The notes under the pieces were generated by a model that was given only the letters and a program-made list of their open reading frames with translations, had not been told where the DNA came from and searched no databases. Below, piece by piece: positions 18,206-27,206 of a stretch of 64,000 nt of DNA (positions are counted from its first letter, which is position 1; every line of letters starts with the position of its first letter). Location: assembly GCF_003020125.1 (NCBI RefSeq), contig NZ_PYFW01000001.1, positions 620,001 through 684,000 on the forward strand. Direction: 5' to 3'. The position numbers were made by a program, and so were the translations under genes. The DNA comes from Bradyrhizobium sp. MOS003. GTDB taxonomy: Bacteria; Pseudomonadota; Alphaproteobacteria; Rhizobiales; Xanthobacteraceae.

Positions 18206-18562
18206 TTACAGAGTTTGCAGGAAATCAACGATCGCGCTGATCTCCTGTTCGGTCAAAATCCTGTTCCGGCCGAACGGCGGCATCATGGTCTGCGGGTTGC
18301 GCTTGGTCTCGTCGAAGATGATCGCGGTGAGTTCGCTGCGATCGGGGTATTTGGTCTTGAGGTCCTTCAGTTCCGGCCCGATCGTTCCCGGCAGGTCGCC
18401 GCCCTTGATGACGTGGCACGTCAGGCAATTGCCCTTGCCGCGATCGAAAGCGAGCTTCTGGCCGTCGGCGACAGCGGATTGTGCCTGCGCCGGAGCCATA
18501 GCCGCGCCGGCTGAGAGGACCAGCGTCACCAGGACGGCAAGCTTGCAAGGAAAGGCGGTCAA
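18206..18562 (-). CDS. soxX: Sulfur oxidation c-type cytochrome SoxX
   Basis: 118 residues from a TTG start at 18562. That start gives an intact signal peptide (MTAFPCKLAVLVTLVLSAGA, cut near APAQAQS) and has GGGA upstream. An upstream TTG at 18643 would add 27 polar residues in front of the signal, so I prefer the shorter form. The haem motif is CLTCH and the likely distal methionine is in QTMMPPFGRN. It is the partner of SoxA and the first gene of the operon. Confidence 0.93.
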   Translation of the reverse strand: MTAFPCKLAVLVTLVLSAGAAMAPAQAQSAVADGQKLAFDRGKGNCLTCHVIKGGDLPGTIGPELKDLKTKYPDRSELTAIIFDETKRNPQTMMPPFGRNRILTEQEISAIVDFLQTL

Positions 18563-18798
18563 GGCATCGTCCCGAGCGGTATGTCGATGATCTCGTTTGC
18601 GGAAATATAAGCGTTCCAAAGCACAAAGGGCATCGCCTGACAATCAAGACTATGCATGCGGCAAAATGGAGTTAATATCCTCTGCATTGCAACTGTTGAG
18701 ATAGGTTCGTTCATCTAACGGGGCGGTACTAGCAAATTATTCCAGGGCATTTGGCCCTTCTGGCCGGCATTTCTGTTTCACATTCATTGGGGACTCAC

Positions 18799-19470
18799 TT
18801 GGCTGAATATGTCGTCGAATTTGGCAGGGACGGCGGACGGGTCGAGCCGGATGGACGGCTTGATGCTCCGGCATTTCATCGCAATCACGAGCCGCTATGG
18901 ACGGTGCTGGAAAAGCACCTCACTGGAACGACCGGAGACGTGGTCGAACTCGGCAGTGGAACAGGCCAGCACGTGGTCCATTTTGCCCGCCATACGCCCG
19001 GCCTGATCTGGTGGCCCAGCGACCTCAACCAGCGCCACCTCAAGAGCATCGAAGCCTGGCGCGTCCATGCGGGCCTGCCGAACATCCGTAGCCCGCTGCG
19101 GATCGATCTCACCGATCCCAGCTGGTGTCAGGAGATGAAGAGCGGGCAGGCGCCGACGAGCCTTGCGGCCGTGTTCTGCGCCAATGTCATCCACATCGCG
19201 TCCTGGGCGGTGGCCGAGGGTCTGTTCGCCGGCGCCGGCCGCTACCTGCGACCCGACGGCAAGCTGTTCCTCTACGGTCCGTTCAAGCGCGACGGCAAGC
19301 ACACCGCGCTCAGCAATGCGGTGTTCGACACCTCCTTGCGTGAAGGCAATCCCGATTGGGGCGTGCGCGACATCGGCGATGTCGAGACACTCGCGCGCGG
19401 TGTTGGTCTTCGCCTCGTCGATGCCATCGACATGCCCGCCAACAATCTGACGCTGGTGTTTGAGCGCTGA
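18799..19470 (+). CDS. DUF938-type SAM-dependent methyltransferase
   Basis: 223 residues from a TTG at 18799 with GGGGA seven bases upstream; no ATG fits as well. The SAM-binding motif I is VVELGSGTGQHVVHFA, and FCANVIHIASWAVAEGLFAGAGRYLRPDGKLFLYGPF is the region characteristic of DUF938 proteins. The substrate is not known. It is transcribed away from soxX, and the 236 bases between them must hold both promoters. Confidence 0.9.
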   Translation: MAEYVVEFGRDGGRVEPDGRLDAPAFHRNHEPLWTVLEKHLTGTTGDVVELGSGTGQHVVHFARHTPGLIWWPSDLNQRHLKSIEAWRVHAGLPNIRSPLRIDLTDPSWCQEMKSGQAPTSLAAVFCANVIHIASWAVAEGLFAGAGRYLRPDGKLFLYGPFKRDGKHTALSNAVFDTSLREGNPDWGVRDIGDVETLARGVGLRLVDAIDMPANNLTLVFER

Positions 19471-19520
19471 AAGGCCGTCAAGCCCGGGCATGACGTTGCA
19501 GAGACGTCAACGCCCAAGCG

Positions 19521-21587
19521 CTAGCCTTCATCCCGCCACCCGATCTTCTCCTTCAAGAACCGATAACCGAGCACCTCGAAGCCGGCGCGCTCCTTGTTGT
19601 CCTTGCCGTAGCCGTGGCCCCCGGCTTCCGGCTCGTAGAACCAGGCCTCGTAGCCCATGGCCTGCAGCTTCGCCGCCATCTTGCGGGCGTGGCCGGGATG
19701 CACGCGGTCGTCACGCCGCGTGGTGGCGATCAGGATCGGCGGATAGGATTGGCCGGCCTCCACGTTGTGATAGGCCGAATAGGTTTTCAGCCACTCCCAC
19801 TCTTCCGCCTTGTCGGGATCGCCATATTCCGCGATCCAGCTCGCGCCCGCGAGCAGCTTCGTGTAGCGGCGCATGTCGATCAGCGGGATGGTGCAGAACA
19901 GCGCGCCGAAGCGCTCGGGATAGCGCACCAGCATGTTGGTGATGAGGATGCCGCCGTTCGATCCGCCCTGCGCCGCGATCCGTCTTGCGCTCGTCACGCC
20001 GCGCCGGACGAGATCGGCCGCGACCGCGGCGAAGTCGTCATGCGAGAGTTTCTTGCCGGCGAGCCGGCCGGCATCGTGCCAGCGCGTGCCGAACTCGCCA
20101 CCGCCGCGCAGATTTGCCTGCACGATGGTGCCGCCGCGCTCCAGCCACAGCTTGCCGAGCGAGGAATTGTAATACGGCTTCACCGAATGTCCGAAGCCGC
20201 CATAGGCGCTCATATAGACCGGCGCATCGCCCGTCTCGCCTCGCGGACCGGTCTGGACATAGGGAATGCGCTCGCCGTCGACAGAGATCGCTTCGTGCTG
20301 CGTCACCACGAGCCCGTCGGCGGTGAACGTCTTCGGCGCCTGCTTCAGCACGACCGGGCTTGCGACGCCGCGTTCGATCAACAGCAGCGACGGCGGGGTA
20401 AGCGGATCCTGCACGTTGGCGAGCAGATCTCCGTTGCTCTCGCTGGGATGACGATCCAGCGGCCAGACGTCGACGACGCCGATCTCGGGCAGGCCGGGAA
20501 GCACCGAGCGGCTCCAGCCGGTGGCGGATGGCGTGCAGATCTCGAAGCGCGGGCGCAGCTCGTCGAGGATCGACAGCACGAGCTTGCCCGCCGCCCAGAA
20601 CAGGCCTTGCAAGGCGCGCCGCGGCGCCGGCTCGAACAACACCGAAAAATCGCGGCTGCCGTCGAGGAACGCCGACAGCGAGATGCCGAGCACGGTGTCG
20701 GTGGCGTAGGTCCGCCCCTGCACGGCCCAATCCTTGCGCAGTTTCATCGCGAACCAGTCGCCATGGGCCTGCAGCCAGATCCCGGTCGGCAGATCGAGTT
20801 TCGTCATGCTCCCTGCCGCATCGCGCAGCCAGACCGCGTGATTGAAGAAGTCGATCTGCTCGACGATCCAGGCCCGCGACTCAGGTCCGGTGTCGTCGGC
20901 GCTGCCATAGATCATCATGTGCTCGGCGGTGGTCTCGATGATCACCTCGGCCTGATCGACCGGCTGGCCGCGCCGCCACAGCCGAACCGTCCGTGCATAG
21001 CCGGAGCTCGTCACCATCCCCTCGCCATGGGCGCTCGACAGCAGCAGCGTATCGGCATCGAGCCAGTCCGCGCCGCCCTTGGCTTCCGGCAGCGTAAAGC
21101 CGTCCGCCACGAAGCTCTTCGTCACGAGGTCGAATTCGCGCAACGTCACGGCGTCGCTGCCGCCGCGCGACAGGCTCAAGATGGCGCGCGGGCTGCCCGG
21201 CGTCGTGGCGATTCCGCTCAGCAGCCAGTCCTCGCCTTCGCGCGCCGCGAGCTTGTCGATATCCAGCATGGTCTCCCACGCAGGAGCAGCTTTGCGCAAC
21301 TCCGTCAGCGTGGTCCGCCGCCACAGGCCCCGCGGGTTGGCGGCGTCCTTCCAGAGATTGTGCAGGTCGGTGCCGCGCCGGCTGACATAGGGAATGTTGT
21401 CCGGGCGATCGTAGATCGAAGCGAGGATGTCGCGGTCGTGCTCGAAGGCCTTGCCGCCGAACGCCGTGAGCGTCAGTTGATTCTGCCGCTCGACGAAATC
21501 GAGCGCCTGCGTGCCCTCGATCTCCTCCAGCCACAGAAAGGGATCGTCGTCGGGAGCGCTGAGCGTGGGCCTGGCGTCGACGGTCAT
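19521..21587 (-). CDS. Prolyl oligopeptidase family serine peptidase
   Basis: 688 residues from the ATG at 21587; the upstream extension of the frame lacks support. It opens with DDPFLWLEEIEG, the typical start of the beta-propeller, which covers roughly residues 1-400. The alpha/beta-hydrolase domain follows, with the nucleophile in GGSNGG, the Asp in TTRRDDRVHPGHA and the His in EAGGHGYG. No signal peptide, so cytoplasmic. It should cut small proline-containing peptides. It converges with the methyltransferase gene. Confidence 0.94.
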   Translation of the reverse strand: MTVDARPTLSAPDDDPFLWLEEIEGTQALDFVERQNQLTLTAFGGKAFEHDRDILASIYDRPDNIPYVSRRGTDLHNLWKDAANPRGLWRRTTLTELRKAAPAWETMLDIDKLAAREGEDWLLSGIATTPGSPRAILSLSRGGSDAVTLREFDLVTKSFVADGFTLPEAKGGADWLDADTLLLSSAHGEGMVTSSGYARTVRLWRRGQPVDQAEVIIETTAEHMMIYGSADDTGPESRAWIVEQIDFFNHAVWLRDAAGSMTKLDLPTGIWLQAHGDWFAMKLRKDWAVQGRTYATDTVLGISLSAFLDGSRDFSVLFEPAPRRALQGLFWAAGKLVLSILDELRPRFEICTPSATGWSRSVLPGLPEIGVVDVWPLDRHPSESNGDLLANVQDPLTPPSLLLIERGVASPVVLKQAPKTFTADGLVVTQHEAISVDGERIPYVQTGPRGETGDAPVYMSAYGGFGHSVKPYYNSSLGKLWLERGGTIVQANLRGGGEFGTRWHDAGRLAGKKLSHDDFAAVAADLVRRGVTSARRIAAQGGSNGGILITNMLVRYPERFGALFCTIPLIDMRRYTKLLAGASWIAEYGDPDKAEEWEWLKTYSAYHNVEAGQSYPPILIATTRRDDRVHPGHARKMAAKLQAMGYEAWFYEPEAGGHGYGKDNKERAGFEVLGYRFLKEKIGWRDEG

Positions 21588-21784
21588 GAACGAAACTCCG
21601 AAAAATGGCTGCGGATAGGATTTCATCGAGCGCAAGCCGTCAAGGGCGCGGCCCGCTATCATTGCACCGATTGCGTCAGAGGCATGGCCTGCGCCCGTTT
21701 GCGCCGGTTGCCCGCCCTTCCCCACCCCTCCATAGTGCCGCGAATCAACGAGACCTTTGTGAGCCCCTTGGGGCGGAAACGCCG

Positions 21785-23032
21785 ATGCTTGACGTGACTT
21801 CTGCCCATGAGATCGCCGACGACGCCCGCGTGCGCGCCAATGTGGTGCGCCTTGCCGCAGCCCAGGCGCTGACCGGTGCCAACTCGGCCGTGATCTTCGC
21901 CACCGGCGCCATCGTTGGTGCCACGCTGGCGCCCGACATGTCGTTCGCGACCGTGCCGATCTCGATGTATGTGGTTGGACTTGCGGCCGGCACGCTGCCG
22001 ACCGGCGCGATCTCGCGCCGCTTCGGCCGCCGCGCGGCCTTCGTCATCGGCACCGGCCTCGGCGCGCTCACCGGCCTGCTCGGCTCGTTCGCGATCCTGC
22101 ACGGCTCGTTCGCGCTGTTCTGCATCGCGACCTTCCTCGGCGGCCTCTACGGCTCCGTGGCGCAGTCCTATCGCTTTGCTGCCGCCGACGGCGCCAGCGC
22201 GGCCTACCGGCCCAAGGCGGTGTCCTGGGTGATGGCGGGCGGCGTGTTCGCCGGCGTGCTCGGTCCGCAGCTCGTGCAATGGACCATGGATGTCTGGCAG
22301 CCCTATCTGTTCGCCTTCAGCTTCCTGGTCCAGGCCGCCGTCGCACTGATCGCGATGGGCATCGTCGCCGGCGTCGACATGCCCAAGCCCGCGCCGGCCG
22401 ATCTGCATGGCGGCCGGCCGCTGCTCATGATCGTGACCCAGCCGCGCTTCATCGCCGCGGCGCTGTGCGGCATCATCTCCTATCCCATGATGAATCTGGT
22501 GATGACCTCGGCGCCGCTCGCCATGAAGATGTGCGGCCTGTCGGTCTCCGATTCCAATTTCGGCATTCAATGGCACATCGTCGCGATGTACGGGCCGAGC
22601 TTCTTCACCGGCACGCTGATCGCCCGCTTCGGCGCGCAGAAGGTCGTCGCCGCCGGCCTGATGCTGGAGGCCGGCGCCGCCGGCATCGGCCTCTCCGGTC
22701 TCACCGCGATGCACTTCTGGGCCACGCTGATCGTGCTCGGCGTCGGCTGGAATTTCTCCTTCATCGGCGCCTCCGCGCTGGTGCTGGAGACGCACCGCCC
22801 GCAGGAACGCAACAAGGTCCAGGCCTTCAACGATTTCCTGGTGTTCGGCATGATGGCGATCGGCTCGTTCTCCTCCGGGCAATTGCTCGCCAATTACGGC
22901 TGGTCGGCGGTGAATTTGGTGGTGTTCCCTCCGGTGATTCTCGGCCTCGGCGTGCTCTCGCTGGTCTCCTTGGCCCGCCGCCGCAAGGCGCGGCTGGAGG
23001 CGGCGATGGGCGAGTTCCCGGACGCGATCTGA
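21785..23032 (+). CDS. MFS transporter
   Basis: 415 residues from the ATG at 21785; the open frame upstream is antisense to the peptidase start. About 12 membrane helices are seen. The loop RRFGRRAAFVIGTGLGALTG is the MFS signature between helices 2 and 3. The QALTGANSAVIFATGAIVGATLA opening is typical of a YbjJ/Bcr-like subgroup. The substrate is unknown. Confidence 0.92.
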   Translation: MLDVTSAHEIADDARVRANVVRLAAAQALTGANSAVIFATGAIVGATLAPDMSFATVPISMYVVGLAAGTLPTGAISRRFGRRAAFVIGTGLGALTGLLGSFAILHGSFALFCIATFLGGLYGSVAQSYRFAAADGASAAYRPKAVSWVMAGGVFAGVLGPQLVQWTMDVWQPYLFAFSFLVQAAVALIAMGIVAGVDMPKPAPADLHGGRPLLMIVTQPRFIAAALCGIISYPMMNLVMTSAPLAMKMCGLSVSDSNFGIQWHIVAMYGPSFFTGTLIARFGAQKVVAAGLMLEAGAAGIGLSGLTAMHFWATLIVLGVGWNFSFIGASALVLETHRPQERNKVQAFNDFLVFGMMAIGSFSSGQLLANYGWSAVNLVVFPPVILGLGVLSLVSLARRRKARLEAAMGEFPDAI

Positions 23033-23104
23033 TTGTCAGGAGATTGTCAGCAGCGTTGATACTTCGATCCAGGTCGAAGTGATTTTCGGGCGAGGGCCAT
23101 TTAG

Positions 23105-23170
23105 ATGTCGTCATGGCCGGGCTTGTCCCGGCCATCCACGTCTGAGGCGGTGGATCGAAGGCATGACGGA
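23105..23170. repeat. Short palindromic element with GGCCGGGCTTGTCCCGGCC core
   Basis: GTCATGGCCGGG and CCCGGCCAT form the inner hairpin and the outer end is GCATGACGG. It is a shortened relative of the elements at 35779-35903 and 50743-50831. It lies between two MFS genes on the same strand. Confidence 0.6.
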
Positions 23171-23180
23171 GTAAGCGGCG

Positions 23181-24416
23181 ATGCTCGACAATCCCCAGCC
23201 CCCAACCGTCGACGAAGCCTCCCTCCGCTACGAAGGCTGGCGCATCGTCGCGGTCTGCTTCCTGCTCGCGACCTTCGGCTGGGGTCTCGGCTTCTACGGC
23301 CAGAGCGTCTATGTCGCCGAGCTGCAGCGCGCGCGGGGCTGGCCGACCACGCTGATCTCGTCAGGCACCACGTTCTTCTATCTGTTCGGCGCGCTGCTCG
23401 TCGTGTTCGTCGGCGAGGCCGTGAGGAGATACGGCCCGCGCCTCTGCCTGGTTGCCGGCACGCTGGCGATGGCGGCAGCCAGCGTCGCGATCGGCGCGGT
23501 GCGCGAGCCCTGGCAGCTTTATCTCGCCGACGCCGTGCTCGCCTTCGGCTGGGCCGGCACCAGTCTCGCCATGATCACCAACACGATCAGCCTGTGGTTC
23601 GACCACAAGCGCGGCATGGCGATCAGCCTGGCGTTGAACGGCGCCAGTTTCGGCGGCATCGTCGGCGTGCCGCTGCTGGTGACCCTGATCGGCCATGTCG
23701 GCTTTGCCGGCGCGATGTACGCCGCCGCCGGCGCCATGCTGGTGCTGCTGCTGCCGGTGATCCTTCTCGTCGTCGGCCGGCCGCCCGATCACCACGGCCG
23801 GCACGCGGCGGCGAAGACGAAGCCGCAATCATCGACGCAGATCCGTGCATGGGCGCTGCGCGACGTTGGCTTCCTCACGGTGACGATTGCGTTCGCACTG
23901 GTGCTGTTCGCGCAGGTCGGCTTCATCGTCCATTTGATCTCGTTCCTCGATCCCGTAATCGGCCGCGAACGCGCCGCGGTCGCCGTCGCGGTGCTGACCG
24001 CAATGGCCGTGGTCGGCCGCGTGTTGTTCTCATTGGTGATCGATCGCCTCAACCAGCGGCTGGCTTCCGCGCTGTCGTTCCTCAGCCAGGCCGCGGCGCT
24101 TCTGGTCGTCATCAACCTGCACAACGACTATGCGCTTATCGCGGCCTGCGCATTGTTCGGCTTCTCGGTCGGTAACCTCATCACGCTGCCGTCGCTGATC
24201 GTGCAGCGGGAGTTCGATTCGGCCTCGTTCGGCGTGCTGATCAGCCTCAACACCGCGATCAACCAGGTGACCTACGCGTTCGGCCCGGGTGTGGTCGGGG
24301 CCCTGCGGGACTGGTCCGGCGGCTATTCGCTGCCGTTCTATCTCTGCATCGCGCTGGAGGTGGCGGCAGCCGCGCTGATCATGGTGCGGGGAACGCCGCG
24401 GCCGAAGGCAGTCTAA
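23181..24416 (+). CDS. MFS transporter, monocarboxylate/oxalate-formate-like
   Basis: 411 residues with about 12 membrane helices, starting ATFGWGLGFYGQSVYVAELQRARGW, the opening seen in OFA/monocarboxylate-type MFS proteins. SLWFDHKRGMAISLALNGASFGG and SFLDPVIGRERAAVAVAVLTAM support that group. The ATG has GGAG about 13 bases upstream. It follows the previous MFS gene by 148 bases, with a palindromic element between them. The substrate is probably a carboxylate (inference). Confidence 0.9.
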   Translation: MLDNPQPPTVDEASLRYEGWRIVAVCFLLATFGWGLGFYGQSVYVAELQRARGWPTTLISSGTTFFYLFGALLVVFVGEAVRRYGPRLCLVAGTLAMAAASVAIGAVREPWQLYLADAVLAFGWAGTSLAMITNTISLWFDHKRGMAISLALNGASFGGIVGVPLLVTLIGHVGFAGAMYAAAGAMLVLLLPVILLVVGRPPDHHGRHAAAKTKPQSSTQIRAWALRDVGFLTVTIAFALVLFAQVGFIVHLISFLDPVIGRERAAVAVAVLTAMAVVGRVLFSLVIDRLNQRLASALSFLSQAAALLVVINLHNDYALIAACALFGFSVGNLITLPSLIVQREFDSASFGVLISLNTAINQVTYAFGPGVVGALRDWSGGYSLPFYLCIALEVAAAALIMVRGTPRPKAV

Positions 24417-24463
24417 CCTGAGGCGGCGCCTCAACACATTCCGTCATTGCGAGCGCAGCTCTC

Positions 24464-24551
24464 GTAGGGTGGGCAAAGCGAAGCGTGCCCACGATCTGAT
24501 CCATTACTGAAGGAGGGTGGGCACGGCGCTGTGCGCCTTTGCCCACCCTAC
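24464..24551. repeat. Palindromic repeat, family D, copy 1
   Basis: The outer arms are GTAGGGTGGGCAAAG ... CTTTGCCCACCCTAC, with an inner GTGCCCAC / GTGGGCAC pair. Copy 2 is at 54428-54510. It separates convergent genes (MFS and VOC), so it may double as a terminator. A 20-base piece of family C (CATTGCGAGCGCAGC) lies just before it. Confidence 0.75.
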
Positions 24552-24554
24552 GGC

Positions 24555-25049
24555 TCATCCCTCCCGCTCTCGCAGCAACGCCTCCACGTCCAGCCGTTTG
24601 GTGAACATCGCAAGCTTCCCATCCGGCCCGAACGGCCATTCTTCCTTCGGCCTGTCGCGATAGAGCTCCACGCCGTTCTCATCAGGATCGCGCAAATACA
24701 ACGCCTCGGACACGCCGTGATCGCTGGCGCCGTCCAGCGCAATGCCGGCCGTGAGCACGCGGTGCAGCGCGTCGGCAAGAGCTGCGCGCGTCGGATAGAG
24801 GATCGCGGTGTGATAGAGCCCCGTCGTGCCGGGCGGCGGCGGCGAGCCGCCCTTGCTCTCCCAGGTGTTGAGCCCGATGTGATGATGATAGCCGCCGGCC
24901 GAGATGAAGGCCGCGCCGGAGCCCATGCGCTGCATCAGCTCGAAGCCGAGCACTCCGCAATAGAAGCCCAGCGCGCGATCGAGATCGGCGACCTTGAGGT
25001 GGACGTGGCCGATCCTGGTGCCGGCGGCGACGGCTGGGTTCTGCGACAT
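24555..25049 (-). CDS. VOC family protein (glyoxalase/dioxygenase fold)
   Basis: 164 residues, one complete VOC domain: GHVHLKVADLDRALGFYCGVLGFELM, then YHHHIGLNTW with likely metal ligands, YHTAILYPTRAALADAL and the ending ENGVELYRDRPKEEW with the metal-ligand Glu. This layout is close to CatE/catechol 2,3-dioxygenase-like members, but the substrate is open. The ATG has GGAG upstream. Confidence 0.9.
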   Translation of the reverse strand: MSQNPAVAAGTRIGHVHLKVADLDRALGFYCGVLGFELMQRMGSGAAFISAGGYHHHIGLNTWESKGGSPPPPGTTGLYHTAILYPTRAALADALHRVLTAGIALDGASDHGVSEALYLRDPDENGVELYRDRPKEEWPFGPDGKLAMFTKRLDVEALLREREG

Positions 25050-25139
25050 GTGGCTGCTCCGTTGATGAATTCCAGATAGGCCCGGCTTCGGGACGGCGCT
25101 ACCAGCCTGTTCCGAAACCCATCGTTTCCAAATGAGCGA

Positions 25140-25685
25140 CTAGGTCAGCTCCGGCACCTCGCCCTCCGGCAGCTCGAACTCGAACGTGTTCAGCGTCATC
25201 GACACCATCGTGTAATAGCCGCACAGGCCGATCACCTCGACGACGCCGCGCTCGCCGAGCAGCTTCACCGCCTCGTCATAGAGACCCTTCTCGACGCCGT
25301 GGCCCTCGTGCAGCGACTTCGCTAGATCGTAGATCATCTTACCCTCCAGGTCGTCGAACGCGGGCGTGCGGCGGTCGCGGATGGCGTCGATGATCTCAGG
25401 CTTCATGCCGCCGGCGAGCGCGAGGCGCTTATGCGCGTACCATTCGTAATGCGCGGTCCAGTGCCGCGCCGTGACCAGGATCGCGATCTCCGAAAGTTTT
25501 GCGGGAAACATCGTGTCGTAGCGCAGCACCTCGCCGAGCCGGGTGGCGTGACGGGCCATGTCCGGGCTGTTGAGCCAGGCCATCATCGGCGCCGGCGGCT
25601 TGCCGCGCTTGCCCGCGATCGACTCGTCATAGGTCTGCCGCTGGCTCTCGTTCATTTCGCCAGGCGAAAGAAGTTTCAGGCGCAT
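25140..25685 (-). CDS. Carboxymuconolactone decarboxylase family protein
   Basis: 181 residues from the ATG at 25685, with a GGAGG site; the very long open frame upstream is antisense to the acyl-CoA dehydrogenase gene. The motif LSEIAILVTARHWTAHYEWYAHKRLA is the CMD core. It has no CxxC, so it is not an AhpD-type peroxidase. It is divergent from the acyl-CoA dehydrogenase gene 138 bases away, and both starts have the same GGAAACGAC leader, hinting at shared control or a common origin of the flanks. The reaction is unknown. Confidence 0.9.
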   Translation of the reverse strand: MRLKLLSPGEMNESQRQTYDESIAGKRGKPPAPMMAWLNSPDMARHATRLGEVLRYDTMFPAKLSEIAILVTARHWTAHYEWYAHKRLALAGGMKPEIIDAIRDRRTPAFDDLEGKMIYDLAKSLHEGHGVEKGLYDEAVKLLGERGVVEVIGLCGYYTMVSMTLNTFEFELPEGEVPELT

Positions 25686-25823
25686 TGTCGTTTCCTCCAT
25701 GTTTTCAAGCACTCTGTCGAATGCGACTATAGCTGAACGCAGGCTCGCGGAAGTGGTTGAATTCCACGAAGGCTTGGCCCAGAGTCGTGCCCAACAAGTC
25801 GATCTTGATGATGGAAACGACCA

Positions 25824-27038
25824 ATGACTGATTCCAGTAGCAGCGACACTGAGACGGCCGAGCTCGAAACATTTCGCGCCGAGACGCGCGCCTGGCTGGA
25901 AGCCAATTGCCCGCCGGAGATGCGCAAGCCCGCGACGTCGGATGAAGACGTGTTCTGGGGCGGCCGCAACGCGAAGTTCTCGTCCGAGCCGCAGCGCATC
26001 TGGTTCGAGCGCATGCGCGACAAGGGCTGGACGGTGCCCGATTGGCCGAAAGAGTACGGCGGCGGTGGCCTCAGCGCCGCCGAGCACAAGGTGCTGCGCG
26101 CCGAAATGGGCAAGATCGGCGCCCGCCCCCCGCTGTCGAGCTTCGGCATCTGGATGCTCGGACCGGCGCTGCTCAAATACGGCAACGACGCGCAGAAGAA
26201 GGAGCATCTGCCGAAGATCGCGGCGGGCGAGATCCGCTGGTGCCAGGGCTATTCCGAGCCGAACGCCGGCTCCGACCTTGCTTCGCTGCAGACCCGTGCC
26301 GAGAGCGATGGTGACGATTTCGTCATCACGGGCTCGAAGATCTGGACCTCCTACGCCAACTATGCCGATTGGATCTTCTGCCTCGTCCGCACCGATCCCG
26401 CGGCCAAGAAGCACGACGGCATCAGCTTCATCCTGTTCGACATGACCTCGAAGGGCGTGACGACCAAGCCCATCCTTCTGATCTCCGGCTATTCGCCGTT
26501 CTGCGAGACCTTCTTCGACAGCGTCCGCGTGCCGAAGTCGCATGTGGTCGGCACCGTCAACCGCGGCTGGGATGTCGCGAAATATCTGCTGCAGCACGAG
26601 CGCGCGATGATCTCGGGTATGGGCGAGCGCGGCGTCGGCCGGCCGCTCGGCCAGATCGCGGCGGATTCCGTCGGCACCGATGCGCAAGGCAAGCTGGACG
26701 ATTCGATGCTGCGTGCAGAGATCGCCAGCTTCGACGTCGATGAAGCAGCACTTGCGGCCTGCGCCGAGCGCGCCATCGATCTCGCCAAGGCGGGGCAGGC
26801 GCATCCGGCGTTTTCCTCGGCGATGAAATATTACGGCACCGAGCTCAACAAGCGCCGCTACGAGATCCTGATGGCGGCCGGCGGCATCGATGCGCTGGAA
26901 TGGGAGAGCGAGCGCTCCAGGCAGGGCGCCCGCCCGCGCGCCTGGCTGCGAACCAAGGCCAACTCGATCGAGGGCGGCACCACCGAGGTGATGCTCGGCA
27001 TCGTCGCCAAGCGCATCCTGGATTTGCCGGGGGCGTGA
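25824..27038 (+). CDS. Acyl-CoA dehydrogenase, large-subunit-like
   Basis: 404 residues. N-terminal helical domain (FRAETRAWLEANCPPEMRKP), FAD-domain segments WCQGYSEPNAGSDLASLQT and GSKIWTSYANYADWIFCLVRT, and the C-terminal SIEGGTTEVMLGIVAKRILDLP. It should oxidise an acyl-CoA at the alpha-beta position with FAD. It is followed by a second, different acyl-CoA dehydrogenase. Such pairs, for example PimC/PimD or steroid side-chain FadE pairs, form mixed alpha2beta2 enzymes, and this one resembles the larger partner. The substrate is not identifiable. Confidence 0.94.
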   Translation: MTDSSSSDTETAELETFRAETRAWLEANCPPEMRKPATSDEDVFWGGRNAKFSSEPQRIWFERMRDKGWTVPDWPKEYGGGGLSAAEHKVLRAEMGKIGARPPLSSFGIWMLGPALLKYGNDAQKKEHLPKIAAGEIRWCQGYSEPNAGSDLASLQTRAESDGDDFVITGSKIWTSYANYADWIFCLVRTDPAAKKHDGISFILFDMTSKGVTTKPILLISGYSPFCETFFDSVRVPKSHVVGTVNRGWDVAKYLLQHERAMISGMGERGVGRPLGQIAADSVGTDAQGKLDDSMLRAEIASFDVDEAALAACAERAIDLAKAGQAHPAFSSAMKYYGTELNKRRYEILMAAGGIDALEWESERSRQGARPRAWLRTKANSIEGGTTEVMLGIVAKRILDLPGA

Positions 27039-27044
27039 GGCTTC

Positions 27045-27171
27045 TGTCATTCCGGGGCGCCGCATGGCGGCGAGCTAAGATGCGCAATTGCGCATCTGAG
27101 AATTCATTCATCCGCCAACTCTGCCGCCCGATGGATTCCGGGCCTGCGCCTACGGCGCATCCCGGAATGAC
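27045..27171. repeat. Palindromic repeat, family B, copy 1
   Basis: The arms are GTCATTCCGGGGCGCC ... GGCGCATCCCGGAATGAC, and the interior carries CGATGGATTCCGGG-type sequence. Copy 2 at 45460-45584 shares the arms and the internal GCCGCCCGATGGATTCCGGG segment. It lies between the two acyl-CoA dehydrogenase genes on the same strand. Confidence 0.8.
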
Positions 27172-27206
27172 CAAGACAAAATAGATTTCGAATCGGAAAC
27201 ACGCAC

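Noticed and set aside
18563-18643. Longer SoxX starting at the TTG at 18643
   Set aside because: It would put 27 polar residues in front of a complete signal peptide; the TTG at 18562 gives a normal exported cytochrome.
25140-27065. 641-codon minus-strand open frame across the acyl-CoA dehydrogenase gene
   Set aside because: Only the last 181 codons (from 25685) are a recognisable protein with a ribosome site. The rest is antisense to a well-conserved gene and has the arginine/aspartate-rich composition of a GC-biased shadow frame.
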